Numbered from the stretch's first letter, positions 9,448 through 17,495 are shown. The stretch: 54,341 nt of DNA from Candidatus Margulisiibacteriota bacterium (GCA_041650635.1 JBAZKV010000011.1:1-54341); one strand, 5' to 3'. The notes: a model not told the origin generated them from the sequence alone. Made by a program: numbers and translations.

Positions 9448-9561
9448 ATCGTTTCCCCTTTCTTTGGTTTATATGTTCTTTACAGCAATTTCGGCGCCAC
9501 CTCGACTCTGGTTCGACTCGGGCACTTCGTTCCCTCGCTCACCATTCGCTCGGTGCAAGCA

Positions 9562-10116
9562 TCATTTTCCGTCCATTTGCTGACCTGTAACATGTAGCCA
9601 CAAAAGGCCCATCGCGGCCTGAGAGGCCTTTTCCCTTATCTCTTTCCTGCTTCCGGAGAGCTTTAACTCCCTGCATTCGGTCCCCTTGTCGGAGGAGATG
9701 GCCACATAGGTCAGTCCCACCGGTTTGGGAGGGGTTACCGTGGCGGGTCCGGCCACTCCTGTTGCCGAAAGCCCTATCATGGTCTTGAATTTCTTTCTTA
9801 TATTTTCGGACATTGCCCTGGCAGTTTCTTCGCTAACGGGCCCGGAATTAGCTATTATGGAAGCAGGAACCCCGAGTTCGAGCACTTTTACTCTGTTGGT
9901 GTAGCAGACAAGGCCTCCCACAAAATACTCCGAGGCCCCGGCCACTGCTGACAGCCTTTCGCAGATCAGTCCCCCTGTCAGTGATTCCGCAACGGAAACT
10001 GTCAATCTTTCTTTTTTCAGGGTCAGGGCTATCTCGTCATCTGTTATCTTCCCGATAGCCGATAGTATTTTTGTGTGAAAGTCCTCAAATGCCGAATTCT
10101 TGAGCTCTTCAGCCAT
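9562..10116 (-). CDS. pncC: Nicotinamide-nucleotide amidohydrolase (CinA C-terminal domain protein)
   Basis: Deamidates nicotinamide mononucleotide to nicotinate mononucleotide, returning NAD breakdown product to synthesis. The 184-aa protein is the stand-alone CinA C-terminal domain: VAESLTGGLICERLSAVAGAS, the glycine-rich GLVCYTNRVK, and GLSATGVAGPATVTPPKPVG. The N-terminal molybdopterin-binding-like CinA domain is absent. ATG 10116 overlaps the end of pgsA by 8 bp. NAD salvage is worth noting because a SIR2-type NADase is encoded about 31 kb away, but nothing in the sequence links the two. Confidence 0.92.
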   Translation of the reverse strand: MAEELKNSAFEDFHTKILSAIGKITDDEIALTLKKERLTVSVAESLTGGLICERLSAVAGASEYFVGGLVCYTNRVKVLELGVPASIIANSGPVSEETARAMSENIRKKFKTMIGLSATGVAGPATVTPPKPVGLTYVAISSDKGTECRELKLSGSRKEIREKASQAAMGLLWLHVTGQQMDGK

Positions 10117-10648
10117 TATCTGGCCCTCCGAAGGGACCTTCTATCTGAGAATAGAAACCTTTAAAATAGTCCCAGCCGGAAACAAGGCAGAGCAGAAATG
10201 AGACCCAGAAGAACAGATATCCAATACCCCAGTTAAGGACCAGGAAAAAGACAGAGGCCATCTGAAAAGCGGTCTTCCATTTTCCCATCGGGGAGGCCGC
10301 AATTATGCGTCCTTCTTTTGCCGCCCAGGTCCTGATCCCCATAACAAGCAGGTCTCTTGCTATTATCGCCAGGACCACCCACGAAGGCAGCTTGCCAACC
10401 TCAACAAAGACCAGAAAGGCTCCCAGGACAAGTACTTTATCGGCAAGGGGGTCCAGCAGTTTACCAAGTTCGGAGACTTGGCCTGTTTTTCTGGCAAGGT
10501 GTCCGTCAAGCGCGTCGCTGAGGCACAATGCCAGGAAAAGAGCGGCGGCAAGATAAGGGCTCCAGGTCAGCGTTTGGGCAAGCAAAAGGTATACGAACAG
10601 GGGAATTAACAGGAGCCTTGTCAGAGTTATCCTGTTAGGTAAGGTCAA
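10109..10648 (-). CDS. pgsA: CDP-diacylglycerol-glycerol-3-phosphate 3-phosphatidyltransferase
   Basis: Integral membrane enzyme of phosphatidylglycerol synthesis. The CDP-alcohol phosphotransferase motif is complete: SDALDGHLAR followed by LGKLLDPLADK, giving the D-x2-DG-x2-AR-x8-G-x3-D-x3-D pattern. The 179 aa contain several hydrophobic helices, as expected. The start is a TTG at 10648 (TLPNRITLTR), since no in-frame ATG precedes the conserved NRIT motif. First gene of the pgsA-pncC-recA-rny-ymdB block. The 216 bp upstream, as far as yajQ, hold nothing I recognise. Confidence 0.93.
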   Translation of the reverse strand: MTLPNRITLTRLLLIPLFVYLLLAQTLTWSPYLAAALFLALCLSDALDGHLARKTGQVSELGKLLDPLADKVLVLGAFLVFVEVGKLPSWVVLAIIARDLLVMGIRTWAAKEGRIIAASPMGKWKTAFQMASVFFLVLNWGIGYLFFWVSFLLCLVSGWDYFKGFYSQIEGPFGGPDNG

Positions 10649-10864
10649 ATCCCGCAGCCCGGCCGCAGTTATTTGGTGGAACGATTTTTACCGTTCTTTC
10701 GGCAAATTCCAAGGCCTTTATAATTCTCATATATGTTATCCCGTTATGAATTCCACCATGAACAAACAAAAAACTTATCCTGTTATCCCCTTGATCACAG
10801 GTATGAATTTAATGCTTTAATCAATTATAGCATTTTGGGCGTAAAATTCAATGGGACAGGGGGC

Positions 10865-11356
10865 TTAGCGGTAGTTGACAAATTGCAGTTCTATGGGCAG
10901 GGAGGCCTTCCTTAGCGAAACGATGACCGTTTGAAGATCGTCCTTGTTCTTTCCCGAGACCCTTATCTGGTCCCCCTGGATCTGCGCCTGCACCTTCAAC
11001 TTGAGGTCTTTGATGAGCTTTATTATGTCTTTGGCCCTGTCCTGAGGGATCCCCTGCTTAAGCTTTATCTCCTGTTTGGCAGTCCCGCCCAGGGCGGATT
11101 CTATCTTGCCGTATTCAAGGAATTTGATCGAAATCCCCCTTTTTATCAGTTTGTTCTGGAGTATGTCGTTTACGCTTTTAAGCTTGAACTCATCTTCAGA
11201 TACCAGTTTAAGGACCTCTCCCTCAAGTTTTGCCTCGCTGATGGAGCCCTTAAAATCGAACCTCTGCCTTATTTCCATCATGGTCTGGTTAAGGGCATTG
11301 TCCAGCTCGGGCATGTTTATTTTTGACACTATGTCGAATGAACTGTCTTTTGACAT
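10865..11356 (-). CDS. yajQ: YajQ family nucleotide-binding protein
   Basis: Small two-domain protein with ferredoxin-like folds; homologues bind nucleotides, and some bind cyclic di-GMP. The start is ATG 11356 (SKDSSFDIVSKINMPELDNA), giving 163 aa, the E. coli length. The open frame extends 11 codons further upstream but lacks family similarity there. Typical segments are RFDFKGS and KDLKLKVQAQIQGDQIRVSGK. A TATAAT box sits only 6 nt before the ATG, so the mRNA may be leaderless. It is divergent from lysC. Confidence 0.93.
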   Translation of the reverse strand: MSKDSSFDIVSKINMPELDNALNQTMMEIRQRFDFKGSISEAKLEGEVLKLVSEDEFKLKSVNDILQNKLIKRGISIKFLEYGKIESALGGTAKQEIKLKQGIPQDRAKDIIKLIKDLKLKVQAQIQGDQIRVSGKNKDDLQTVIVSLRKASLPIELQFVNYR

Positions 11357-11362
11357 GGCAAA

Positions 11363-11368
11363 ATTATA
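11363..11368 (-). promoter_or_regulatory. -10 box for yajQ, leaderless spacing
   Basis: On the minus strand a perfect TATAAT ends 6 nt before the yajQ ATG. With the usual 6-7 nt from -10 box to start site, transcription would begin at the A of the ATG. No Shine-Dalgarno sequence is possible in this gap. Confidence 0.5.
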
Positions 11369-11422
11369 ACACATGCTAGCTGCGCCCATGCGGCCTATTG
11401 CCCGTACGGGACCTCATGATGA

Positions 11423-11428
11423 TATAAT
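11423..11428 (+). promoter_or_regulatory. -10 box for lysC
   Basis: TATAAT lies 16 nt before the ATG of lysC. A weak -35 (TTGCCC, 11398-11403) sits 19 bp upstream of it. An AAAGGAAA ribosome binding site follows at about 11433-11440. It faces away from the yajQ -10 box 54 bp away, making a divergent promoter region. Confidence 0.45.
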
Positions 11429-11444
11429 AATAAAAGGAAACAGA

Positions 11445-12674
11445 ATGGCATTAATAGTTCAAAAATACGGGGGGACCTCTGTCGGCTCTGCCGAAAGGAT
11501 ACAAAAGGTTGCGGAAAAGGTCGTAAAGACCAAACGGGCCGGCAACGAAGTGATCGTTATAGTGTCCGCGATGGGGCATACCACGGACGAACTGGTATCC
11601 CTGCTAAAAAAGATCACCAATAATCCCGATCCAAGGGAATACGATATGCTGCTTTCTACCGGAGAACAGGTATCCGCGGCTCTTCTTGCTTCGGCGATCA
11701 TTGAACTTGGCGAAAAGGCCGTGTCCTTGACGGGCGGTCAGGCGGGGGTCATTACGGAGGACATCCCTTCCAAGGCCAGGATAAAATCCGTTAAATTTGA
11801 CAGGCTCAAAAAAGAGCTGGCACAGGACAGGATCGTGGTGGTCACGGGCTTTCAGGGGATAGACAGCAAAGGGGACATCACAACCATTGGCAGGGGAGGG
11901 TCCGATACCTCTGCTGTTGTTATAGCGGCCTCTCTTAAGGCCGATGTCTGCGAAATATACACGGATGTGGACGGGATCTACACCACAGATCCCAGGGTGG
12001 TGCCGCAGGCAAGAAAACTTGAGAGGATCTCCCACGATGAGATGCTGGAAATGGCCTCGGTGGGGGCCGGAGTAATGCATCCCAGGGCCATAGAATGCGG
12101 AAAGATCTACGGCATAGACATACATGTCCGCTCAAGCTTTAATAACAAAGAAGGCACTATAATCACAAAACTTTCCGCCAAGGAGGTCAAGGAAATGGAA
12201 AAAAGAGGCCTGGTCACGGGCATTGCTTTTGACAGTGATGTAGCCAAGATAGGGGTGCTTCAGGTTCCGGACCGTCCAGGAATAGCTTCGAAGGTGTTCT
12301 CTGCGCTGGCGCAGGAGAACATAAGCGTTGACATGATAATCCAGAGCATTCACGGGGGCAATGTTGCAGACCTTGCCTTTACCGTTTCGGGCGGAGAGGT
12401 AAAAAGAGCCCTTCAGGTCATCAAGGCGGCAAACGAAAAGATCGGAGCAAAAGTAATAGTGTCCGATGACAGCGTAGCAAAGATCTCCCTCGTAGGGGTG
12501 GGAATGGTGGGAGCCCCGGGGGTGGCCGCAAAGATGTTCGATACTCTGGCAAAGAACGGCATAAATATACAGATGATAAGCACTTCCGAGATCAGGATCT
12601 CCTGTGTTGTCGACGGCAAGCAGGCCAAAAAGGCCGTGCAGGTACTGCACGAAGCATTTGAGCTGGCTCAATAA
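11445..12674 (+). CDS. lysC: Aspartate kinase
   Basis: Phosphorylates aspartate, the first step to lysine, threonine and methionine. ATG 11445 is preferred over upstream in-frame codons because the family opening VQKYGGTSVGSAERI follows directly and a Shine-Dalgarno-like AAAGGAAA precedes it. The protein has 409 aa. The kinase domain carries TTIGRGGSDTSAV and the EIYTDVDGIYTTDPR segment. Two ACT domains follow (about residues 265-335 and 345-409), the second with VGVGMVGAPGVAAKMF, so feedback control by lysine and/or threonine is likely. The tRNA-Pro gene follows 27 bp after the stop. Confidence 0.95.
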   Translation: MALIVQKYGGTSVGSAERIQKVAEKVVKTKRAGNEVIVIVSAMGHTTDELVSLLKKITNNPDPREYDMLLSTGEQVSAALLASAIIELGEKAVSLTGGQAGVITEDIPSKARIKSVKFDRLKKELAQDRIVVVTGFQGIDSKGDITTIGRGGSDTSAVVIAASLKADVCEIYTDVDGIYTTDPRVVPQARKLERISHDEMLEMASVGAGVMHPRAIECGKIYGIDIHVRSSFNNKEGTIITKLSAKEVKEMEKRGLVTGIAFDSDVAKIGVLQVPDRPGIASKVFSALAQENISVDMIIQSIHGGNVADLAFTVSGGEVKRALQVIKAANEKIGAKVIVSDDSVAKISLVGVGMVGAPGVAAKMFDTLAKNGINIQMISTSEIRISCVVDGKQAKKAVQVLHEAFELAQ

Positions 12675-12701
12675 AGGACAAGGACGAGAACAAGGGCAAA
12701 A

Positions 12702-12775
12702 CGGGGTGTAGCGCAGCTTGGTAGCGTGCACGGTTCGGGACCGTGAGGTCGTGGGTTCGAATCCCACCACCCCGA
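12702..12775 (+). tRNA. tRNA-Pro (anticodon CGG)
   Basis: A full cloverleaf can be drawn. The 7-bp acceptor pairs CGGGGTG with CACCCCG. The anticodon stem pairs CACGG with CCGTG around the loop TTCGGGA, placing CGG at 12736-12738. The T arm pairs GTGGG with CCCAC around TTCGAAT. The discriminator is A at 12775 and CCA is not encoded. Confidence 0.97.
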
Positions 12776-12788
12776 GATCTGGTGTTTT

Positions 12789-13661
12789 ATGAAAAAAGAC
12801 TATTTTACTATAATCCTGATCCCGCACTCGTCGGAAAAGGCGACCTACTGCCTTAAAGTCCCCAGATGGCTGATCCACGCAGCGCTGTTTATTTTTGTAT
12901 CCTCTTCGGTCATCTTTACAGCTTCTTTCTTGTATTCCACAAGGGTTACCAGAAAACTTGTCTCCTATGAAGTGCTCAAGGAGGAGGCAAAGGGACAGGA
13001 CAAAAAGATACAGCATGTTTCAAAACAAGCTGATATCTTAAAGACAAGGCTTGAGGAACTTACTTCAAAAGAAGAGCAGATACGCAGAATGCTGGGGTTG
13101 GGCAAAAACAGCAGAAAAGAAAAGGGCCTGCCGGAGGAAAAGGAAGGGACCGTCAACGAAAAACTGGACCGCCTTAACAAAAAAGTCTCTCAAAGGAGCA
13201 CCAGCCTGGACGATCTCAGGCGTTCGGTAAAAGAGCTCAGAGAAAGATTTTCGAACACTCCGTCCGTCTGGCCGTCGTGGGGCAGGATAATGTCGACATT
13301 CGGCTACAGGTCGTTCCCCTGGAGGGGCTTCCATTCCGGCATCGACATCAATGCCTCGCACGGCTCGCCGATAAGGGCCACCGCTGACGGGACAGTGTCC
13401 CTTTCTTCCTGGAAGACGGGATATGGAAAAACAGTGATCCTGGACCACGGGTACGGCTTCCAGACCCTTTACGGACATTGCTCATCACTTTTGGTCGGCG
13501 CCGGACAAAAAGTAAAGAAGGGGCAGCTGATAGCCAGGATCGGCTCTACAGGCTATGCAACGGGCCCGCATGTCCACTACGAAGTCATAAAGAACGGCAG
13601 AGCAGTGGACCCCTACCCGTACCTTAACCTCAACTTTATGAGCGCCGGAAGACAGCAGTAA
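12789..13661 (+). CDS. M23 family metallopeptidase (LytM/murein hydrolase-like)
   Basis: Probable cell-wall endopeptidase or activator. The 290-aa protein has one N-terminal membrane anchor (about residues 28-48) and a coiled-coil stalk (about 60-155). The C-terminal M23 domain has the zinc motif H-x3-D (HSGIDI) and the later HVHYE. YGHCSSLLVGAGQKVKKGQLIARIGSTG is typical of this fold. The key residues are present, so it may be active and not an EnvC-type degenerate regulator. Bactofilin follows after 12 bp; M23 peptidases and bactofilins often work together in shaping the cell. Confidence 0.93.
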   Translation: MKKDYFTIILIPHSSEKATYCLKVPRWLIHAALFIFVSSSVIFTASFLYSTRVTRKLVSYEVLKEEAKGQDKKIQHVSKQADILKTRLEELTSKEEQIRRMLGLGKNSRKEKGLPEEKEGTVNEKLDRLNKKVSQRSTSLDDLRRSVKELRERFSNTPSVWPSWGRIMSTFGYRSFPWRGFHSGIDINASHGSPIRATADGTVSLSSWKTGYGKTVILDHGYGFQTLYGHCSSLLVGAGQKVKKGQLIARIGSTGYATGPHVHYEVIKNGRAVDPYPYLNLNFMSAGRQQ

Positions 13662-13673
13662 GGAGGGACCAAT

Positions 13674-14096
13674 ATGGGATTCTTTGAAAAGCCGGGCAGG
13701 GAAAGAGTTCCGGGCATCATAGAGACCATAATAGGAAAGAGCGCGTCTTTGAAGGGCGAGATAGAGACCAAAGGCTCCATCAGGGTTGACGGAACGCTTG
13801 ACGGCAGCATTGCCGCAGAGCAGGAAGCGATGATAGGGGAAAGCGCAAAGGTCAAAGGCAATGTCAAAGGACTGCGCGTTATAGTTGCGGGCGAGGTCAA
13901 CGGCAATGTCAGCGCAAAAGAAAGCGTGGAAATTAAAAAGATGGGCAGGGTGTTCGGGGACATTTCCGGCAACACTCTGACCGTTGACGAAGGCGCCTCC
14001 TATAAGGGGAAGGTCACCATGGGGATCGCCAAAGAGATGGAGGATGATCCCAAAGATGTGTTCTCGGACAAGGTCAAAGAGATAATCGGCCTTTGA
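13674..14096 (+). CDS. Bactofilin
   Basis: Polymer-forming beta-helical cytoskeletal protein that positions cell-wall enzymes. The 140 aa contain the repeating pattern of the family: IIGKSASLKGEIETKGSIRVDG, then VKGNVKGLRVIVAGEVNGNV, then FGDISGNTLTVDEGA. A strong ribosome binding site (AAGGAGGG) precedes ATG 13674. The stop overlaps the neighbourhood of the rsmI start. Pairing with the preceding M23 peptidase supports a morphogenesis role. Confidence 0.93.
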   Translation: MGFFEKPGRERVPGIIETIIGKSASLKGEIETKGSIRVDGTLDGSIAAEQEAMIGESAKVKGNVKGLRVIVAGEVNGNVSAKESVEIKKMGRVFGDISGNTLTVDEGASYKGKVTMGIAKEMEDDPKDVFSDKVKEIIGL

Positions 14097-14098
14097 AC

Positions 14099-14761
14099 AT
14101 GGCAGGCAAACTCTTTGTCGTGGCCACTCCCATAGGCAACCTGAAAGATATTACTTTTAGGGCGATCGAAACGCTCAAAGCATCGGACCTGATAGCAGCG
14201 GAAGACACCAGACAGACAAAGATACTGCTTGATAATTACGGCGTAAATGTTCCCTGCACTTCCTACCACAAGTTCAACCTTGCACAAAAAACAAGGTCGA
14301 TCATTTCTCAGCTGACACAAGGAAAGGCCGTATCCCTGGTTTCTGATGCCGGCACCCCGGGGATATCGGACCCCGGGGAAGAACTGATAAAACAAGCCAT
14401 AGAAAGCGGCATCGAAGTGGTGCCTATCCCCGGGGCTTCGGCCGCCCTGACCGCGCTGTCGGTATCAGGATTTTCGACAAAAAGATTTGTGTTCGAAGGC
14501 TTTCTCCCTCACGAAGGCAAGAGGCGCAGAAGGGTCTTGCGGAAACTGGTCGAAGAAGACAGGACGCTGGTCTTTTATGAATCACCGCACAGACTTTTAA
14601 GATCCCTGGATGACATGCTTTCTATACTTGGGGACAGAAAGCTCTGCATAGCAAGAGAACTTACTAAAAAATTTGAAGAGATATTCAGAGGCACAGTAAA
14701 AGAAGCCATCTTTCATTTTTCTTCAAAAGAGGTTTTGGGCGAGTTGACAATCGTGCTATAA
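14099..14761 (+). CDS. rsmI: 16S rRNA (cytidine1402-2'-O)-methyltransferase, short form
   Basis: SAM-dependent enzyme that methylates C1402 in the ribosomal decoding centre. Hallmarks are LFVVATPIGNLKDITFRA, AAEDTRQTKILL, SLVSDAGTPGISDPG and VPIPGASAALTALSVSG. ATG 14099 gives 220 aa; a TTG at 14093 overlapping the bactofilin stop is also possible. E. coli RsmI has 286 aa. Here the protein stops right after the tetrapyrrole-methylase-type domain (GELTIVL), so the C-terminal helical extension is missing. Its last bases contain the -10 box of the downstream riboswitch transcript. Confidence 0.92.
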   Translation: MAGKLFVVATPIGNLKDITFRAIETLKASDLIAAEDTRQTKILLDNYGVNVPCTSYHKFNLAQKTRSIISQLTQGKAVSLVSDAGTPGISDPGEELIKQAIESGIEVVPIPGASAALTALSVSGFSTKRFVFEGFLPHEGKRRRRVLRKLVEEDRTLVFYESPHRLLRSLDDMLSILGDRKLCIARELTKKFEEIFRGTVKEAIFHFSSKEVLGELTIVL

Positions 14762-14762
14762 T
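14757..14762 (+). promoter_or_regulatory. -10 box for the cobalamin riboswitch transcript
   Basis: TATAAT overlaps the rsmI stop codon, and transcription would start around 14769, just before the aptamer. The nearby TTGACA (14744-14749) is only 7 bp away and cannot act as the -35 for it. The correctly spaced hexamer is poor, so an extended or activated promoter is possible. Confidence 0.45.
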
Positions 14763-14772
14763 CCCATTTGCG

Positions 14773-14917
14773 TACAGGAAAAGGGAAGGTCGTGCAAATC
14801 GGCCACACTCCCGGTGCTGTAAGCGGGGACGAACCTGTTAAACCACTGTCCATCGACAGGCTCAGGACGGGAAGGAACAGGGGAGAAAGATCCGCGAGTC
14901 AGAAAACCTTGCCTGTA
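14773..14917 (+). promoter_or_regulatory. Cobalamin (B12) riboswitch aptamer
   Basis: The order of conserved blocks matches the cobalamin class: AAAAGGGAAGGTCGTGCAAA, GGTGCTGTAAGCGGGGACG, CCACTGTCC with GGACGGGAAGG, and the B12 box near AGTCAGAAAACCTTGCC. The closing stem P1 pairs TACAGG (14773-14778) with CCTGTA (14912-14917). Downstream, CCTTGCC (14907-14913) is perfectly complementary to GGCAAGG (14948-14954), which includes the ribosome binding site of the receptor gene. This suggests control of translation. B12 binding should switch the receptor off. Confidence 0.93.
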
Positions 14918-14963
14918 TAGTACTGTTTCCCGAATGCCCCGAGGTAGGGCAAGGAGGGCTGCG

Positions 14964-16817
14964 ATGAAGAGATTTGCCGCGCTTGTGTTCCTCGCTTTGA
15001 TGGTCGTCCCCGCAGTTTCGCTGGAGCCCGAGGTCTATTACGGAGAGCTGGTGGTGGTGACCGCGCTTAAGAGGCCTGTTCCGTTATCAAGGCTCATGGA
15101 AAACATTTCCATAATAGATTCCAAAGAGATAGAGCTGTCCGGAGCAAAGAACGCCGCGGATATTTTGAAGAACCGGTCCATAGTCTATGTGAAGAGCATG
15201 GGCGACCTTTCGGGCATGAGCTCGCTCAAGATAAAAAGCGCTTCGTCCGAGCAGGTTCTTGTTCTTTTGGACGGAGCAAGGCTTAATTCCTCGCTGCTTG
15301 GCATGGCTGACCTTAACAATATCCCGGCCTCCTCTATCGAGAGAATAGAAATAGTTGCCGATCCCATGTCCGGTATCTGGGGCGCAGATGCCATGGGAGG
15401 TGTGGTCAACATAATAACAAAGCGCTCGCAGGATAAGCCCTTGCATGTTTCTGTTTCGGCAGGAAGTTTTGGCCAGGTGGATTCTTTTATAGCGGCTTCC
15501 GCCAAAAGCGGACCTTTCAACTATTATCTTTCCTACGGATATCTAAAGTCTAACGGATGGCGCGTTAACAGCGATTACTCCGGAGGGAACCTTTCGCTGG
15601 ATATAAATGCCGGAGAGACCGCATCGCTTAATTATTCGGTCTCAAATTCGCAAAGAGGCAATCCGGGGGTCCCGTCCTCGGACACCGATCCTTCTTCCGC
15701 CTCGACCCCCAACGACCGGCAGTCGGACCTCATCTCAAAACTGCTGGTAAAATTGGACCCGGGAGCAGGAAAAGAGGGCTTCCCGGTCATAAATATCTCT
15801 CAGCTGGAGTGGCAGCAGAAAAGCCATTATGCGGACTGGTTTGTTCCTACTGTTTTTTATGATGACACCTATTTAAGCAGGATCTCGCAGGCCGAGCTGT
15901 ATACCACAATAAGCGCGCCGGCAGGCTCCAAGCTGACCGGAGGAGTTGAGTTCAGAAGAAATCTGGGGGAAAGCTCAAAAACACCGAACCACGCCATTGA
16001 TAACGGGGCCGTCTATGTTAACGGGCAGACAAGGGAAGGGCTCCCGGCGGCCATCAGCTACGGACTGCGCTACGACATGAATTCCTCGTTCGGGAATGTG
16101 CTGACCCCGAAGGTGGGATTGATAATGGGGGCGGGTAAAGACACCACATTCAAAATAAATCTGGCCACGGCCTTCAGGGCGCCCACAATAAACGAGCTCT
16201 ATTGGAACGATCCTTCTTTTTTCACTTTCGGAAATCCCAACCTTAAGCCCGAAAACTCCAATTCGGCCGGTATTACGCTGGAGCAGAAACTCTTAGGCTT
16301 TCAGGCGGACTTCAACTACTACTACACCAGGATACGGGACATGATCAAATGGTCGCAGACCGGCCTGATGAGCTGGCAGCCTGTCAATCTTGACAGCGCC
16401 AGGGTCGAAGGTTTTCAATTGGGCCTAAGGAGAGAATTATTGGAAGGGCTGCAGTTTAGTGCAGGCTGGAACAACGAGGTCTGTGCCGACGAAAGCACTC
16501 AAAAAATACTAACTTACAGCCCCAGGAATAAGATAAACGCGGCGCTGGAGTACAGCGCCGGCGGCTTTTGCGCAAGAGCGGCTTACAGGTTCGTTTCGGA
16601 TGTTTATACCAATGCCGCAAATTCGGCCTCAATTCCTGCCTATCAGACAGTTGACCTTGGGCTTTCCAAAAAACTGTTTGGCGCGGCGGTCTCGCTTACC
16701 GTTGAGAATCTTTTTGACGAAAGCTACTGTGAATCGGTCGGGACCAGCCCGGTGGACTGGAAAGAAAGGGGATATCCCATGCCGGGCCGCAGGATAAGCG
16801 CCGGCATCAAGATATAG
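14964..16817 (+). CDS. btuB: TonB-dependent outer-membrane receptor, probably for cobalamin
   Basis: Outer-membrane beta-barrel importer. The start at ATG 14964 follows AAGGAGGG and gives 617 aa with a signal peptide (KRFAALVFLALMVVPAVS). A TonB box-like ELVVVTA follows at the mature N-terminus. The plug domain shows EQVLVLLDGARLN, IERIEIVADPMSGIWGADAMGGVVNIITKR. The barrel contains FRAPTINELYW and NPNLKPENSNS, and ends with the C-terminal PGRRISAGIKI strand. The cobalamin riboswitch directly upstream argues strongly for B12 or cobinamide as substrate. The next gene encodes its probable energy transducer, and BtuFCD is encoded 11 kb downstream. Confidence 0.92.
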   Translation: MKRFAALVFLALMVVPAVSLEPEVYYGELVVVTALKRPVPLSRLMENISIIDSKEIELSGAKNAADILKNRSIVYVKSMGDLSGMSSLKIKSASSEQVLVLLDGARLNSSLLGMADLNNIPASSIERIEIVADPMSGIWGADAMGGVVNIITKRSQDKPLHVSVSAGSFGQVDSFIAASAKSGPFNYYLSYGYLKSNGWRVNSDYSGGNLSLDINAGETASLNYSVSNSQRGNPGVPSSDTDPSSASTPNDRQSDLISKLLVKLDPGAGKEGFPVINISQLEWQQKSHYADWFVPTVFYDDTYLSRISQAELYTTISAPAGSKLTGGVEFRRNLGESSKTPNHAIDNGAVYVNGQTREGLPAAISYGLRYDMNSSFGNVLTPKVGLIMGAGKDTTFKINLATAFRAPTINELYWNDPSFFTFGNPNLKPENSNSAGITLEQKLLGFQADFNYYYTRIRDMIKWSQTGLMSWQPVNLDSARVEGFQLGLRRELLEGLQFSAGWNNEVCADESTQKILTYSPRNKINAALEYSAGGFCARAAYRFVSDVYTNAANSASIPAYQTVDLGLSKKLFGAAVSLTVENLFDESYCESVGTSPVDWKERGYPMPGRRISAGIKI

Positions 16818-16865
16818 TGTTGACCGGCAGGGTTTTGTAGAGTAAAATTTTAAAAGGAGAAAAAA

Positions 16866-17495
16866 ATGAGATACAGAGAAAGAAATTCCGGTTTTGGCCT
16901 GGTATCGCTTTCCGCCGTTGATATGACCACGATCTTTGCCATGTTCCTTTTTGTCATGCTTGCCTGGGGAGTCGCAAAGATGGAAAGGAACCTGGTCAGG
17001 CCGGAGCCCGTTACGCCTGTTTTTACTATAGCGGACAGCCTGATAGTGTCCCCCGTGGTAGAGCCAAAGAGCGCAAAAGACGCCGCCAGGGTGGGCAGTT
17101 TTGTAAGCCTGGGCAAGGCCAAGGAAAAGACAGCCGCCAAGCAGGCTGCCTCGGCCAGGACCAATGACGCGGTCCTGTCAAAGATAATCCCTGATGCGAT
17201 GCTTCCTTCAAACACCTCTCTGGGTGCGCCCAAGATCATCTACAAGACCATGCCCGATTATCCGGTAAAGGCGGTGGAGCACGGAATCTCGGGCCTTGTC
17301 ACCGTGCGCGTCTATATCCTTAAGAACGGCAGGGTGGGCGAAGCTATGGTAAAGCATTCCTCGGGCCACGAAATGCTGGACAGGTCCGCGCTTTCGGCGG
17401 TTTCCCAGTGGGTCTTTGCGCCGGCCTTGGTCAATAAGGAATCAAGCGAGGCCTGGTTCGAGGTCCCCGTCAAGTTTGAGCTGCTAAGGTCATAA
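16866..17495 (+). CDS. TonB-type energy transducer with an ExbD-like membrane helix
   Basis: The C-terminal third (about residues 120-209) is a TonB domain: PDYPVKAVEHGISGLVTVRVYILKNG and ALSAVSQWVFAPA. It would contact the receptor's TonB box. The N-terminus is a single membrane helix (about 14-34) preceded by basic residues, then a Lys/Ala-rich linker. Oddly, the helix reads LSAVDMTTIFAMFLFVM. That resembles the ExbD/TolR helix with its essential Asp (pattern L-x-D-V) and not the TonB SxxxH helix. A ribosome binding site (AAAAGGAGA) precedes ATG 16866. No exbB or exbD is in the window. The TonB domain is firm; the ExbD likeness is my inference. Confidence 0.82.
   Translation: MRYRERNSGFGLVSLSAVDMTTIFAMFLFVMLAWGVAKMERNLVRPEPVTPVFTIADSLIVSPVVEPKSAKDAARVGSFVSLGKAKEKTAAKQAASARTNDAVLSKIIPDAMLPSNTSLGAPKIIYKTMPDYPVKAVEHGISGLVTVRVYILKNGRVGEAMVKHSSGHEMLDRSALSAVSQWVFAPALVNKESSEAWFEVPVKFELLRS

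Noticed and set aside
14744..14749. TTGACA as the -35 of the riboswitch promoter
   Set aside because: It is only 7 bp from the TATAAT, far below the 16-18 bp needed, and is part of the rsmI coding sequence.
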